Source: Halocatena halophila | Lineage (GTDB): Archaea > Halobacteriota > Halobacteria > Halobacteriales > Haloarculaceae | Reading direction: 5' to 3' | Length of the DNA: 64,000 nt | NCBI GenBank assembly: GCA_027563145.1 | Contig: CP071306.1 | Span: 2,108,001-2,172,000 of the forward strand | Shown: positions 63,617 through 64,000 of the stretch, in pieces | Layout of the letters: the number at the start of each line of letters is the position of its first letter | Position numbering within the stretch: position 1 is the first letter of the stretch | Made by a program: the position numbers and the translations under genes | Notes under the pieces: model-generated | The model's input: only the letters and a program-made list of their open reading frames with translations | Told to the model about the DNA's origin: nothing | Databases searched by the model: none

Positions 63617-63880
63617 TCAATCTCCAGTCTCGAAGATATATTTAATATATGGTTCTATAAAGAACACAGAAATAATAATTATAGATATCATAGTGGTAAT
63701 GAATGCCCATCCTGCAGGAGTCTGGGGTAGATATCCACTCACTTGATCGGCAGGCATATTTTGGTCCTTAAACATTGGATGCACTAAAATCAGGATTGGC
63801 TGAACTACATACTCGAAAATTGGGAATGTAATGATGAATGCAATAAAGGCAGCTATTCGGTCTTTACTTTCCGCTTTCAT
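63617..63880 (-). CDS. small two-helix membrane protein (QP family, member 3)
   Basis: The 87-residue protein has FPIFEYVVQPILILVHPMFK and LPQTPAGWAFITTMI, close to the same blocks of the 62830 protein, joined by a short polar loop. The ATG at 63880 (MKAESKDRIAAF) agrees with an A+T-rich TATA (about 63902-63913) and a leaderless start; a GTG at 63889 is the alternative. The remaining bases to 64000 hold no gene I can support. Confidence 0.7.
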   Translation of the reverse strand: MKAESKDRIAAFIAFIITFPIFEYVVQPILILVHPMFKDQNMPADQVSGYLPQTPAGWAFITTMISIIIISVFFIEPYIKYIFETGD

Positions 63881-64000
63881 ATCACTCACGCCTTATTCTA
63901 TATTTATAATTCTTTGTATATTTGTTTCAACCATCGAAGTGTACTCTCCACCGATATCGACTTTAACGTCATCGTTCCATTGACAGTGCCTTAAGCCCAC

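Overview
The window is chromosomal DNA from a haloarchaeon (class Halobacteria) of moderate G+C. The evidence is the acidic Asp/Glu-rich proteome, many leaderless starts (ATG, GTG) about 25 bases after a TATA box, archaeal information genes (small primase subunit, GINS, aIF2 gamma, Rpo7, Spt4, SAMP2-type modifier), a GTP-dependent dephospho-CoA kinase, DacZ, and many Cys-pair mini-proteins typical of this group. I cannot name the genus. Genes are tightly packed and neighbours often overlap by a few bases.

Layout. 1-482: broken vapBC toxin-antitoxin pair. 0.65-8 kb: Fe-S scaffold protein, panE, two phosphohexomutases each with a nearby DUF7563-like zinc protein, rpiA, a histone-fold protein, larB, a GIY-YIG protein. 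8-16 kb: GNATs, samp2, thioesterase, cysK, thioredoxin-like proteins, purD, a hexapeptide acyltransferase. 16-23 kb: DedA protein, dacZ-mscS pair, a disulfide oxidoreductase, the tRNA methylthiotransferase, a CDF exporter, a HIT protein. 23.5-27.3 kb: trpDFEG operon. 27.5 kb: tRNA-Val(GAC) with a duplicated 3' end nearby. 28.8-31.3 kb: GNAT, priS, GINS. 31.4-36.3 kb: Eis-like GNAT, acyl-CoA dehydrogenase and ligase separated by an array of DNA hairpins, and a methyltransferase. 37.2-40.1 kb: conserved cluster aIF2 gamma - PIN - Rpo7 - Spt4 - dephospho-CoA kinase. 40.4-46 kb: a possible nuclease, an ABC ATPase and an FAD protein behind a DtxR-like operator, a GT-C membrane protein, and a small Cys protein behind a perfect copy of the same operator. 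46-53 kb: aldo/keto reductase, PhnP-like hydrolase, AAA ATPase, thiolase, panB, lipoprotein. 53.6-61.5 kb: malic enzyme, two adjacent asparagine-synthetase-like proteins without the glutaminase cysteine, a small membrane protein, a phosphodiesterase. 61.6-62.4 kb: a structured leader with a Shine-Dalgarno site before two small Cys-rich genes. 62.4-64 kb: A+T-rich accessory DNA with three small two-helix membrane proteins and gene remnants.

Most of the window is core metabolism and information processing. Three genes serve CoA synthesis (panE, panB, dephospho-CoA kinase), four tryptophan, and dacZ-mscS osmotic control. The places most worth a second look are the leader at 61.6 kb, the hairpin array at 33.8 kb, the paired TTTAGG-N4-CCTAAA operators, the asparagine-synthetase-like pair, and the use of CTAG as a two-way stop codon at five convergent junctions.
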